A stretch of 64,000 bases of DNA from Streptomyces sp. NBC_01214 (GTDB taxonomy: Bacteria > Actinomycetota > Actinomycetes > Streptomycetales > Streptomycetaceae): the NCBI RefSeq assembly GCF_026340975.1, contig NZ_JAPEOS010000001.1, positions 2,006,501 through 2,070,500 of the forward strand, in the 5' to 3' direction. The notes under the pieces are model-generated. The model was not told the origin of the DNA and ran no database searches. It saw only the letters and a list, made by a program, of their open reading frames with translations. Positions 9,452 through 17,350 of the stretch are shown in pieces (the stretch's first letter is position 1; every line of letters starts with the position of its first letter). Both the position numbers and the translations under genes were made by a program.

Positions 9452-10515
9452 CGCAGGTGGCCGTAGAGCTGGGTGACCAGGGAGGAGAGGACCTGGTCCG
9501 TGCGGGGGCCGTAGTTGAGGAGGACGCCGTCGTCGACCGTGACCACCCGGCGGTCCATGCCGGCCGGGGTCTGGGCGACGCCCGGGATCTTCACCAGGCC
9601 GTCGATGCCGCCGACCGATTCGAGGCCCTTGGACATGACGAGGATCGCGTCGGGCGCGGCGGCCGCCAGGGCCTCGCTGGTGATCGGAGTGAAGTCCTTG
9701 CCGAGTCCGGAGTCCTTGCCGGTGTCGACCGCGCCGGCCGCCTCCAGCAGTGAGGCGGCGCCGGAGTCCGAACCGCCCAGCAGGTAGACGGAGGCGGTGC
9801 CGCGCAGGTAGAGGAAGGCCACCCGGGGCTTCTTGCCCGAGGTGGCCGGGATGTCCTTGCGCACGGTGGCGATCCGGTCGGCGGTGCGCTGGTTCAGCTG
9901 CGCGCCGGCCTCCTTGACGCCGAGCGCGGCGGCCACGGCGTCGATGCGCTTCGGGACGTCGTCCAGTCCCTTGGCGGGGTCGATGACCAGGAGCGGGATG
10001 CCGGCGTCGCGGATCTGCTGAATCGCTTCTCCGGGGCCGCTGGTGGTCTCCGCGATGACGAGGGTGGGGCGCAGGGACAGGACGCTCTCGGCGGACACGT
10101 CGTGGCCGCGCGTCACCACCGGCAGCTGGGCGGCCTGTTCGAAAGTGGCCGTGATGTCCCGGGCGACGACCTGCTGGCCGAGGCCCAGCGTGTGGACGAT
10201 CTCGTTGAGGCTCCCGCTCAGCGGGACGACCCGGTCCGCCGACGTGATCGTGACCTGGGTGCCGTCGGCCGAGGGCACGGTGACCGGCAGGGCGGGCCGT
10301 GGCGCCGGGAGCGGTTCCAACCGGTCCGGGACCGCGGCTGCGCTGGGGGCGGATGAGCCCGAGGTGGTGGCCGTACCTCCGCAGGCCGTCAGCGCGAGTG
10401 CCAGTGCTGCCACGGCAACTGCGAGACGGGGATAGCGGTATGACGCGGCGGGCGTAGGCACGAAGGCACCGTCCTGATCGTCCGACTGAGGTTCTGGAGA
10501 CCGGGGGGTGTTCAT
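9448..10515 (-). CDS. hmuT: Heme-binding lipoprotein HmuT (substrate-binding protein)
   Basis: A 355-residue class III substrate-binding lipoprotein that hands heme to HmuUV. The hydrophobic signal segment ends at lipobox LTAC with Cys45; about 30 residues precede the hydrophobic core, longer than usual. The two-lobed TroA-like fold is recognisable from GSLNEIVHTLGLGQQVVARDITA, the SVLSLRPTLVIA segment and the C-terminal PGVAQTPAGMDRRVVTVDDGVLLNYGPR. It is the first gene of hmuTUV and divergent from the HtaA genes across a very strong iron box only 16 bases from its start. Confidence 0.93.
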   Translation of the reverse strand: MNTPRSPEPQSDDQDGAFVPTPAASYRYPRLAVAVAALALALTACGGTATTSGSSAPSAAAVPDRLEPLPAPRPALPVTVPSADGTQVTITSADRVVPLSGSLNEIVHTLGLGQQVVARDITATFEQAAQLPVVTRGHDVSAESVLSLRPTLVIAETTSGPGEAIQQIRDAGIPLLVIDPAKGLDDVPKRIDAVAAALGVKEAGAQLNQRTADRIATVRKDIPATSGKKPRVAFLYLRGTASVYLLGGSDSGAASLLEAAGAVDTGKDSGLGKDFTPITSEALAAAAPDAILVMSKGLESVGGIDGLVKIPGVAQTPAGMDRRVVTVDDGVLLNYGPRTDQVLSSLVTQLYGHLR

Positions 10516-10530
10516 CCGGCCGGGGTTAGC

Positions 10531-10549
10531 TTAGGTTAGCCTAACCTTG
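10531..10549. promoter_or_regulatory. Strong DmdR1/IdeR-type iron box between hmuT and htaA
   Basis: TTAGGTTAGCCTAACCTTG matches the iron-box consensus TTAGGTTAGSCTAACCTAA at 17 of 19 positions, including the whole central palindrome. It lies in the 61-base divergent space between hmuT and the first HtaA gene, so one operator can serve both transcription units. Repression by iron-loaded DmdR1 is inferred from the match and the neighbours. Confidence 0.85.
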
Positions 10550-10576
10550 CCTGCTAGACCCGAGGAGGGGGCATTC

Positions 10577-11989
10577 ATGCCCACGAGACCCGCCCGTACG
10601 TTCGCCGTCGCCCTGTTGGCGGCCCTGCTGGGCGCCCTGCTCCCGGCGACCGCCGCCCGGGCGGGCACCGTACAGGGGGGTCGACTCGACTGGGGCATCA
10701 AATCGTCTTTCCAGAGTTATGTCACGGGTCCGGTGGCAAAAGGCAGTTTCAAGCTGAAGAATGGCGCAGCCACCGTGGGGGGCAGCCTCTTCCGCTTCCA
10801 CTCCGCGGCCGGTTCCTACGACCCCGACTCCGGAACCTTCGAGGCCTCCTACTCGGGCGGGGTGAGCTTCCAGGGCCACCAGAAGCCCGACGGCGTCTAC
10901 GAGCTGGACATGACCATCAGCCGCCCGACCGTCAAGATCTCCGGCGGCAAGGGCACGCTGTACGTCGACGTCTCCAGCAAGGCCAAGGACAGCGGCGCGG
11001 TCACCAACCAGTCGCAGGTCGCCTTCGCTTCGCTCGGCGTCGGCGGCATCAACATGAAGGGCGGCGCCAGCCCGCTGTCCCTCACGAACATCCCGGCCAC
11101 CCTCACCGGGGAGGGCGCCAAGGCCTTCTCCGGCTACTACGGCGCCGGCACCCCGCTCGACCCGATCTCGCTCTCCGCAGACGTCAAGGCCGCCCCGGCC
11201 GCCGAGCCCGCGCCGTCGGCGACGACCGCGCAGCCGAGCGCCACCGCGCAGACCCCGCAGCCGGCGGGCGCCTTCGTCGACGCCGCCGTCGACTGGGGGG
11301 TGCGCCGCACCTTCCGGGAGTACGTCACCGGCTCGATCGGCCAGGGCAAGTGGGTCCTCGCCGAGGGCGCCCAGGACGGCGGCGCGCTGTTCCGCTTCCC
11401 GCAGGGCAAGGGCTCGTTCGATGGCGAGAAAGGCACGCTTGACGCCGCCTTCGCCGGTACGGTCCAGTTCACCGGCGCCCACCTGGACCTCACGCTCGGC
11501 AAGATGAGCGTGAAGGTGGAGAACGGCAAGGGCGTCCTGTCCGCGGACGTGACCGCCGGCGGCGCGACGAAGAACGCCGTCCCGCTCGTGGAGTTCGACG
11601 CCAAGGGCCTGAAGACCGAGGGCAAGCTGGCCACCCTGACCGAAGCCCCGGCCACCCTCACCGAAGGCGGCTCGCAAGCCTTCAACTCCATGTACAAGGC
11701 CGGCACCGAGATGGACCCCGTCTCGCTCGCCGTCGCTCTGGACGCCACCGCCCAGCTGCCCGCCCTGCCCGACCTGGGCGGGGCGCCCGCCCCCGCCCCC
11801 GCCGCCGCGTCCGCGGCGCCGTCCGCCGAGCCCGCCCCCGCCGCGAAGGCCGCGGAGTCCTCGAACACCGGGCTCTTCATCGCCCTCGCCGCGGCCGTCC
11901 TGGTCCTGGCCGGCGGCGCTGCCTTCCTGGTCGTGCGCAAGCGCCGTACGGCAGCTGCCCCGCCCACGCCGACCGACGCACCCCAGTAG
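10577..11989 (+). CDS. HtaA-domain heme-binding surface protein, two domains
   Basis: A 470-residue secreted protein with a Sec signal peptide (cleavage expected after TAARA near residue 29). Two HtaA domains begin at LDWG near residues 37 and 237, each with the (F/S)xxYV segment that supplies a heme-ligand tyrosine in corynebacterial HtaA. A Pro/Ala linker follows, then one helix from about 431 to 455 and a short basic tail. It has no LAxTG sorting motif before the helix (SSNTG is there instead), so membrane anchoring is likely. Start ATG 10577 has GAGGAGGGG just upstream. It probably captures heme and passes it to HmuT. Confidence 0.9.
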   Translation: MPTRPARTFAVALLAALLGALLPATAARAGTVQGGRLDWGIKSSFQSYVTGPVAKGSFKLKNGAATVGGSLFRFHSAAGSYDPDSGTFEASYSGGVSFQGHQKPDGVYELDMTISRPTVKISGGKGTLYVDVSSKAKDSGAVTNQSQVAFASLGVGGINMKGGASPLSLTNIPATLTGEGAKAFSGYYGAGTPLDPISLSADVKAAPAAEPAPSATTAQPSATAQTPQPAGAFVDAAVDWGVRRTFREYVTGSIGQGKWVLAEGAQDGGALFRFPQGKGSFDGEKGTLDAAFAGTVQFTGAHLDLTLGKMSVKVENGKGVLSADVTAGGATKNAVPLVEFDAKGLKTEGKLATLTEAPATLTEGGSQAFNSMYKAGTEMDPVSLAVALDATAQLPALPDLGGAPAPAPAAASAAPSAEPAPAAKAAESSNTGLFIALAAAVLVLAGGAAFLVVRKRRTAAAPPTPTDAPQ

Positions 11990-12038
11990 GCACACCTTCC
12001 TCGCTCCCTTCCCCCTGTTCCTCCAGGAGTTCCCAGCC

Positions 12039-13490
12039 ATGTCGTCCATCCGACGTCCGATCTCCCTCGCGGCCGCAGTCCTGACCGCCGCAGCGCTCGG
12101 CGCCACCGCCTTCGCCCTGCCGGCCACCGCCGCGGGCGGCCCGCCCACCGATCCGCAGAAGATCACCGGTGGCACCCTCGACTGGGGCGTGCTCGCGAGC
12201 TACCGCGCCTACGTCACCAACGGGGCCAAGGGCACGATCACCGTCGCGGACGGCGCCCAGCAGAACGCGGACGGCACGCTGCGCTTCGTCAAGCCCACCG
12301 GCGCGTACGAGCCGGCCAACGGGCACGTGGCGAAGGCGGCCTTCAGGGGCAGCGTCACCTTCTCCTCGCCCGCCCCGCCGACCGGCCACGGCTTCGAGGT
12401 CAAGCTCTCGGACATCCGCATCGACACCGGCACCAAGAAGCTCACCGCGGACGTCACCAAGGGCGGCACGACCACCCAGGACGTGCCCATGGCCACCGTG
12501 GCCTTCGCGGGCATGGAGATGAACGGCCTGGTGACCACGCTCACCCAGGAGGCCGCGGACGTGCTCGGTTCGCCGGGCTACAAGGACAAGCAGGGCGACC
12601 CGCTCACCGCGAAGCTGGAGCTCGAGAAGAAGCCCGACCCCGAGCCCACCCCGGAGAACACCACCAAGAACCCGACGCCTCCGGCCGACGACGTGCAGAA
12701 GGTGCTCAGCGGCAAGCTGACGTGGGGCGTGAAGGAGTCCTTCCGCAAGTACGTGCTGAGCGCGGGGTCGATCACCCCGGCCGGCGGCGCCGCCAAGAAC
12801 GGCGACACCTTCGACTTCGCCTTCGGCAAGGGCGACCTCGACGTCAAGAAGCAGAAGCTGAACGCCTCCTTCCAGGGCAACCTCCGCTTCCAGTACACGG
12901 CCCACGGCATCGACCTGACCTTCGGCAGCCCCCGCGTCGAGGCCACCGGCAAGACCGGCACCCTCTACGTGGACGTCAAGAACGCCTCCGGCACCAAGAC
13001 GGGCCTCCGCTTCGCCACGCTCGACCTGTCGAAGACCGACTACAAGACCAAGAACGGCGTCCTGGCGCTGAACGCGGTCCCGGCGGTCTTCACCGCCGAG
13101 GGCGCGGCCGCCTTCGCCAACGGCGCCAGCTCCATGTACAAGGCGGGCGACGCGATCGACCCGCTCACCTTCGCCGTGGCGGTGGACAAGGACGCCACCC
13201 TGCCGAGCACCGGCGGTACGACGGGCGGCTCGACGGGCGGCTCGAACGGCGGCACCACCGGCGGTTCGAACGGCGGCACCACGGGCGGCACCACGGGCGG
13301 TACGACCGGTGGCACCACCGGCGGTACGGGTGGCACCGTGGGCGGCGGCTCCTCCACCGTCGGCGGCAACCTCGCCAACACCGGCGCCGAGATCCCGGCC
13401 GGGGCCCTGCTCACCACCTCCGGCGTGGTGATCGCGGCCGGCGCGGGCGCGGTGTACTTCGCGCGCAGGCGCCGTACGGCCCAGGTCTGA
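12039..13490 (+). CDS. HtaA-domain heme-binding protein with class E sortase signal
   Basis: A 483-residue secreted protein, 49 bases after the first HtaA gene and probably in one operon. A signal peptide is followed by two HtaA domains starting at LDWG near residue 47 and LTWG near 226. A Gly/Thr/Ser-rich spacer covers about 392-440. The C-terminus holds LANTG at 445-449, a hydrophobic helix and RRRR. LAxTG is the recognition motif of class E sortases in Streptomyces, so the protein is probably covalently linked to the cell wall while its partner stays in the membrane. No sortase gene is in the window. Confidence 0.9.
   Translation: MSSIRRPISLAAAVLTAAALGATAFALPATAAGGPPTDPQKITGGTLDWGVLASYRAYVTNGAKGTITVADGAQQNADGTLRFVKPTGAYEPANGHVAKAAFRGSVTFSSPAPPTGHGFEVKLSDIRIDTGTKKLTADVTKGGTTTQDVPMATVAFAGMEMNGLVTTLTQEAADVLGSPGYKDKQGDPLTAKLELEKKPDPEPTPENTTKNPTPPADDVQKVLSGKLTWGVKESFRKYVLSAGSITPAGGAAKNGDTFDFAFGKGDLDVKKQKLNASFQGNLRFQYTAHGIDLTFGSPRVEATGKTGTLYVDVKNASGTKTGLRFATLDLSKTDYKTKNGVLALNAVPAVFTAEGAAAFANGASSMYKAGDAIDPLTFAVAVDKDATLPSTGGTTGGSTGGSNGGTTGGSNGGTTGGTTGGTTGGTTGGTGGTVGGGSSTVGGNLANTGAEIPAGALLTTSGVVIAAGAGAVYFARRRRTAQV
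13211..13348 (+). repeat. Gly/Thr(Ser/Asn) coding repeat in the second HtaA protein
   Basis: Imperfect 12-base units of the form GGC-ACC-ACC-GGC encode a run of GGTTGG/GGSTGG/GGSNGG about 45 residues long. It forms the flexible spacer that would lift the HtaA domains away from the sortase anchor. Such tracts can change length by slippage. Confidence 0.75.
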
Positions 13491-13509
13491 GCCGTGCTTG
13501 AATTCCCGC

Positions 13510-14175
13510 GTGAACGATCTCGACGTCCTGAAGGTCTTCTGCGCGGGTGACGGCCGCTTCGGCAACCTGCTCGGTGTCGTGCGCGACGGCAGGACCTGCC
13601 CCGACGACGCGTCGCGGCAGGCCCTGGCCGCCGAACTCGGCTACAGCGAGACGGTGTTCGTCGACGACCCCGAGCGCGGGGTCGTCGACATCCGCACTCC
13701 CGGCACGCGCATGTCCTTCGCGGGGCATCCGCTGGTCGGGGCCGCGTGGTTGCTGGACATCGAAGAGCTCCAGCCGCCCGCCGGATCCGTATGGGCCCGT
13801 GACGACGGGGAGTTCACCTGGATCACGGCCCGCCCCGAGTGGGTCGAGGGCAAGCGCACCGAGCAGTACGGATCCGTCGCCGAGGTCGAGGCGCTGCCCG
13901 CCCCGCCGCCCGGCGAGGGCTGGTTGTACGCCTGGGCCTGGGAGGACGAGGCCGCGGGCCGCGTGCGGGCCCGGGGCTTTCCGCGCCGCCCCGACGGGAT
14001 CATCACCGAGGACGAGGCCACCGGTTCGGCGGCGATCCTGCTGACGGCCGAGCTGAACCGCGCCCTGAACATCACCCAGGGCGCCGGATCCCAGATCCTC
14101 ACCGCTCCCGGCCCGGACGGCACGGTGGAGATCGGCGGCCGCGTCCGCTTCGCCCCGACCCCGGACAGGATCTGA
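13510..14175 (+). CDS. PhzF-family isomerase-like protein (second, shorter copy)
   Basis: A 221-residue PhzF-like protein, shorter than the 260-300 residues usual in the family and than the 287-residue copy at 2147. It keeps the first-domain catalytic Glu47 in GYSETVFV, MSFAGHPLVGAAWLL, and the second-domain EDEATGSAAILL. Start GTG 13510 is the first codon that leaves the family N-terminus intact; there is no convincing ribosome site and it lies only 19 bases after the HtaA stop, so read-through expression is likely. Its place next to heme genes is suggestive, but I know no heme role for PhzF. Confidence 0.8.
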   Translation: MNDLDVLKVFCAGDGRFGNLLGVVRDGRTCPDDASRQALAAELGYSETVFVDDPERGVVDIRTPGTRMSFAGHPLVGAAWLLDIEELQPPAGSVWARDDGEFTWITARPEWVEGKRTEQYGSVAEVEALPAPPPGEGWLYAWAWEDEAAGRVRARGFPRRPDGIITEDEATGSAAILLTAELNRALNITQGAGSQILTAPGPDGTVEIGGRVRFAPTPDRI

Positions 14176-14262
14176 GACTCCCCCGCCCTGAGTACCCCGC
14201 GCAGGGGGAAGTGAGTACTCCGGCGCTGACGCGGACGCGGGTCGTCGCGGTGCAATGGCGCC

Positions 14263-14580
14263 ATGACGAAGACTTCGGCGACCCGCCGCCCCGACGAACG
14301 GCAGCAGTGGCTGCCGGTGGCGGCGCTCTTCACCGCGCTGGCCCCGGCGGCCGTGTGGTGCGGCCGGGCGAGCTCCTACCTGCCCGGATTCCCGCCCGGG
14401 TTCGTCCTCTTCTACGCCTTGCCGCTGGCGATGGTGGCCTTCACCTGGATCCCGCCCCGGACCGACGCGCAGCGCAGGCGGCGCCTCGCGCTGGGGAGCA
14501 CCGGCTGCCTCCTGGCCTTCCTCTACCCCCACGTGCTCCTCGTCGCGTGGCTCACGCTCTGGGCGTTCTCGGGCGGCTGA
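14263..14580 (+). CDS. Small membrane protein of unknown function
   Basis: A 105-residue protein not recognised by family. Three hydrophobic segments are visible (about 17-33, 45-62 and 76-102), separated by a basic turn DAQRRRR. It lies between the second PhzF gene and the heme oxygenase in the same direction, 87 bases after the former. The start ATG follows a short purine-poor leader. A role in heme or iron handling would be guesswork. Confidence 0.65.
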   Translation: MTKTSATRRPDERQQWLPVAALFTALAPAAVWCGRASSYLPGFPPGFVLFYALPLAMVAFTWIPPRTDAQRRRRLALGSTGCLLAFLYPHVLLVAWLTLWAFSGG

Positions 14581-14627
14581 CCGGGCGCGGGGCCGGATTT
14601 TTTTACCGACAAGGCGTCGGGAACTCA

Positions 14628-14656
14628 TTGACTTAGGCATGCCTAAGTAGGAGGAT
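14628..14656 (+). promoter_or_regulatory. Heme oxygenase promoter with iron-box-like palindrome
   Basis: TTGACT at 14628-14633 and GAGGAT at 14651-14656, 17 bases apart, resemble a vegetative Streptomyces promoter. The perfect 18-base palindrome ACTTAGGCATGCCTAAGT at 14631-14648 fills the spacer. Its core TTAGG-N4-CCTAA equals the left 14 bases of the DmdR1/IdeR box (TTAGGTTAGCCTAA) apart from the central bases. A repressor bound here would block RNA polymerase, so iron control of heme oxygenase is likely. Confidence 0.7.
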
Positions 14657-14708
14657 CGGGCGTGACGGTGATGCCGTCACGCCTGTTTCCTCTTCCTGGA
14701 GGTCCGCC

Positions 14709-15356
14709 TTGGACGCCTTCTCTACGGTCATCCGCGTCGCCTCGCACGAGCAGCACACCGAGGCCGAGACGTCGACCTTCATGAGCGATCTGCTGGGTGG
14801 CCGGCTCGGCGTGGAGGCGTACACGCGCTACACGGAGCAACTGTGGTTCGTGTACCGGGCCCTGGAGGACGCGGCCGAATCCCTCAAGGACGACCCGGTG
14901 GCGGGCCCGTTCATCCAGCCCGAGCTCATGCGCGTCGCCGAGATCGAGCGCGACCTCGCCCACCTGGTGGGTCCGGACTGGCGCGAGAGCGTGGTGGCCC
15001 TGCCCGCGACGCGTGCGTACGCCGACCGGGTGGCCCACTGCGCGGCGCAGTGGCCGGGCGGGTACGTCGCCCACCACTACACCCGCTACCTGGGCGACCT
15101 CTCCGGCGGCCAGATCATCCGCGACAAGGCGGAGCGCACCTGGGGCTTCGAGCGCAAGGGCGACGGCGTCCGGTTCTACGTCTTCGCGGACATCTCCAAC
15201 CCGGCGGCCTTCAAGCGGACCTACCGCGAGCTGCTGGACGCCATAGCGGCGGACGACCTGGAGAAGCAGCGCATCATCGACGAGTGCAAGCGCGCCTTCG
15301 ACTTCAACGGCGCGGTCTTCCGGGAGCTGGGCGAGGAGTTCCCGCTCAGCGCGTGA
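14709..15356 (+). CDS. Biliverdin-producing heme oxygenase
   Basis: A 215-residue cytoplasmic enzyme that opens the heme ring with oxygen and electrons, freeing iron and forming biliverdin and CO. The proximal heme ligand is most likely His16 in HTEAETSTFM, the equivalent of HEKAE in corynebacterial HmuO. The distal-helix signature YLGDLSGGQ is present, as is the AHHYTRYLGD context. Start TTG 14709 is set by CTGGAGG upstream and by homology, which begins at once. It completes the heme-utilisation set upstream (HtaA, HmuTUV) and has its own iron-box promoter. Confidence 0.94.
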   Translation: MDAFSTVIRVASHEQHTEAETSTFMSDLLGGRLGVEAYTRYTEQLWFVYRALEDAAESLKDDPVAGPFIQPELMRVAEIERDLAHLVGPDWRESVVALPATRAYADRVAHCAAQWPGGYVAHHYTRYLGDLSGGQIIRDKAERTWGFERKGDGVRFYVFADISNPAAFKRTYRELLDAIAADDLEKQRIIDECKRAFDFNGAVFRELGEEFPLSA

Positions 15357-15380
15357 CCCCCGGGGAGTCCGCGGGAACGG

Positions 15381-15428
15381 GAACGGGGCCGGGCCCGGTG
15401 CAGCTGTGCACCGGGCCCGGCCCCGTTC
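15381..15428. terminator. Perfect 22-bp hairpin between heme oxygenase and map
   Basis: Two perfectly complementary 22-base arms (15381-15402 and 15407-15428) enclose the loop GCTG. The hairpin lies between the convergent heme oxygenase and map genes and should terminate both. There is no T-run, which is normal for Streptomyces terminators. Confidence 0.85.
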
Positions 15429-15456
15429 GCCCCCGCCTCGGTGGAGGCGACGTGCC

Positions 15457-16314
15457 CTAGGGGAGGGTCAGGATCTCCGCGCCGGAGTCCGTGACCACCA
15501 GCGTGTGCTCGAACTGCGCGGTCCGCTTGCGGTCCTTCGTGACGACCGTCCAGCCGTCCTCCCACATGTCGTACTCGTGGGTGCCCAGCGTCAGCATCGG
15601 CTCGATGGTGAAGGTCATGCCGGGCTCGATGACGGTGGTGGCGTGCGGGCTGTCGTAGTGCGGGACGATCAGGCCCGAGTGGAAGGACGAGTTGATGCCG
15701 TGGCCGGTGAAGTCCCGGACCACGCCGTACCCGAAGCGCTTCGCGTACGACTCGATGACCCGGCCGATGATGTTGATCTGGCGGCCCGGCTTGACGGCCT
15801 TGATGGCCCGGTTCAGTGCCTCCCGGGTGCGCTCCACCAGCAGCCGGGACTCCTCGTCCACGTCTCCGCACAGGTAGGTCGCGTTGTTGTCGCCGTGCAC
15901 GCCGCCGATGTACGCGGTCACGTCGAGGTTCACGATGTCGCCGTCGCGCAGGACGGTGGAATCGGGGATCCCGTGGCAGATGACCTCGTTCACGGAGGAG
16001 CACAGCGACTTCGGGAAGCCCCGGTAGCCGAGCGTCGAGGGGTAGGCCCCGTGGTCGCACATGTACGCGTGGGCGACCCGGTCGAGCTCGTCGGTGGTCA
16101 CCCCCGGCGCGATCAGCTTCGCGGCCTCTTCCATCGCCTGGGCGGCGATCCGGCCGGCGATGCGCATGGCCTCGATGGTCTCGGCCGTCTGCACCTCCGG
16201 TCCGGTGTACGGAGTCGGTGCGGGCTTGCCCACGTACTCGGGCCGGCGGATGTTTCCGGGAACGGAACGGACGGGGGAGAGCTCGCCTGGTACGAGCAGC
16301 GACTGGCCAGACAT
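15457..16314 (-). CDS. map: Type I methionine aminopeptidase
   Basis: A 285-residue cytoplasmic metallopeptidase that removes the initiator Met. The pita-bread core is clear: [36 protein letters not shown] holds the catalytic His and first Asp ligand, [14 protein letters not shown] the His ligand, and [13 protein letters not shown] the Glu ligand. Start ATG 16314 is chosen because homology starts soon after; a longer reading from 16527 overlaps the divergent small gene. The N-terminal extension [18 protein letters not shown] is usual for actinobacterial Map paralogues with an SH3-binding-like tail. Confidence 0.95.
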   Translation of the reverse strand: MSGQSLLVPGELSPVRSVPGNIRRPEYVGKPAPTPYTGPEVQTAETIEAMRIAGRIAAQAMEEAAKLIAPGVTTDELDRVAHAYMCDHGAYPSTLGYRGFPKSLCSSVNEVICHGIPDSTVLRDGDIVNLDVTAYIGGVHGDNNATYLCGDVDEESRLLVERTREALNRAIKAVKPGRQINIIGRVIESYAKRFGYGVVRDFTGHGINSSFHSGLIVPHYDSPHATTVIEPGMTFTIEPMLTLGTHEYDMWEDGWTVVTKDRKRTAQFEHTLVVTDSGAEILTLP

Positions 16315-16386
16315 GCGAACGAGTGTATCCAGCGGGGATGGGGCAGCATGGCGGGATAGAGCGGTACGAGAGGAGTCCCGACGACG

Positions 16387-16641
16387 ATGGCCCTGTTCAA
16401 GAAGCGTCAGGTGGGCAAACCCGGCGAGTGGTACTACTGCCTGGTCCACAAGAAGGTCGAGGAAGGCCCGGACTGTCCGGCCAAGGACCGGTTCGGGCCC
16501 TACGGCACCCCGGAGGAGGCGAACCACGCCATGGAGACGGCGCAGGAACGCAACCTCGAATGGCAGAACGACCCCAAGTGGAACGACCGGACCCGCGAGG
16601 ACGAAGAGGGCACCACGGGCACCGGCACCGGCGGGGCGTAG
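16387..16641 (+). CDS. Conserved small acidic protein of unknown function
   Basis: An 84-residue hydrophilic protein. A basic start ([15 protein letters not shown]) is followed by [15 protein letters not shown], a pair of cysteines with a central His, and an acidic Glu/Asp/Thr-rich tail ending in GTGTGTGGA. No membrane segment. GAGAGGAG lies 11 bases before ATG 16387. It is divergent from map. I have no function to offer; the Cys-x2-His-x9-Cys spacing could bind metal, but that is speculation. Confidence 0.75.
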   Translation: MALFKKRQVGKPGEWYYCLVHKKVEEGPDCPAKDRFGPYGTPEEANHAMETAQERNLEWQNDPKWNDRTREDEEGTTGTGTGGA

Positions 16642-16644
16642 TCC

Positions 16645-17274
16645 TCACCAGCGGCTGGGCGGCGGTGCGGTCAGGTGGTCGGCCAGCCGCGCCAGCCGGT
16701 CCCTGAACCGGCGCGGTCCGCGCCGCACCGGCCCGCTGTTCTCCCCGGCCGCCGCGCTGACCAGGTGCTGCACGGTGTCCAGGTCGATCCCGTCGTCCGG
16801 CGCCGATGCCGGTACCGACAGCGCCTCGTGGGCGAGCGCGCCCAGATCCGGATCCCCGTTGTTCAGGGACAGTACGGTCGCCCCCGCGCGCCGCGCGTCG
16901 TGGACGCGTTCCAGCAGCCCCTCACCCGGCGTTCCGGGCGCCACCACCAGCAGCGTGTGTCCGCCCCGGGCCGCCGCCAGCCGGCCCAGCCCCACCGACA
17001 GGTGCGGCGGCTCGCCGGGCCGCACGTGGTGGCGTACGAGGGTGGGCGCCAGCTCGGGCAGACCCGACCAGGCGGCCTCGTCCACCAGGTGCGCCGCCAG
17101 ATGCCAGGGCTCGTAGCCCTCGGTCCCCACCAGCAGGAGGCGACCGCCGGCCGGTACGACGGACCGGCGCAGCGAGCCGGCGAAGCGGCGCGCCTCTCCC
17201 GGCCACTGCGTACCGGCGAGCACCTCGCGCAGCAGCGCGACCCTCACGGCGTCCATATCGGCATCCTGCACCAT
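16645..17274 (-). CDS. Hypothetical protein, possible SIS-like fold
   Basis: A 209-residue soluble protein. The middle part (LLLVGTEGYEPWHLAAHLVDEAA, then GHTLLVVAPGTPGEGLLERVHDARRAGATVLSLNNGD) resembles a Rossmann-like phosphosugar-binding SIS domain, in which a GxG turn is followed by a second strand and a Ser/Thr-rich loop. This is inference from pattern only. ATG 17274 is the first start that does not overlap the divergent npdG promoter; ATG 17256 is an alternative. Its stop lies three bases from the end of the small gene at 16641, so the two converge almost end to end. Confidence 0.65.
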   Translation of the reverse strand: MVQDADMDAVRVALLREVLAGTQWPGEARRFAGSLRRSVVPAGGRLLLVGTEGYEPWHLAAHLVDEAAWSGLPELAPTLVRHHVRPGEPPHLSVGLGRLAAARGGHTLLVVAPGTPGEGLLERVHDARRAGATVLSLNNGDPDLGALAHEALSVPASAPDDGIDLDTVQHLVSAAAGENSGPVRRGPRRFRDRLARLADHLTAPPPSRW

Positions 17275-17350
17275 GCGGGCGACACGGGGAGCGGTTCCTT
17301 CCCCTTCACCACCCTTCGACTGCGGGCTACCCGGCAGTACCCTCGCCCCC

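Noticed and set aside
10944..13565. Long open frames on the strand opposite the HtaA genes
   Set aside because: Such antisense frames follow from high GC at the third position. They lack family resemblance, ribosome sites and normal composition.
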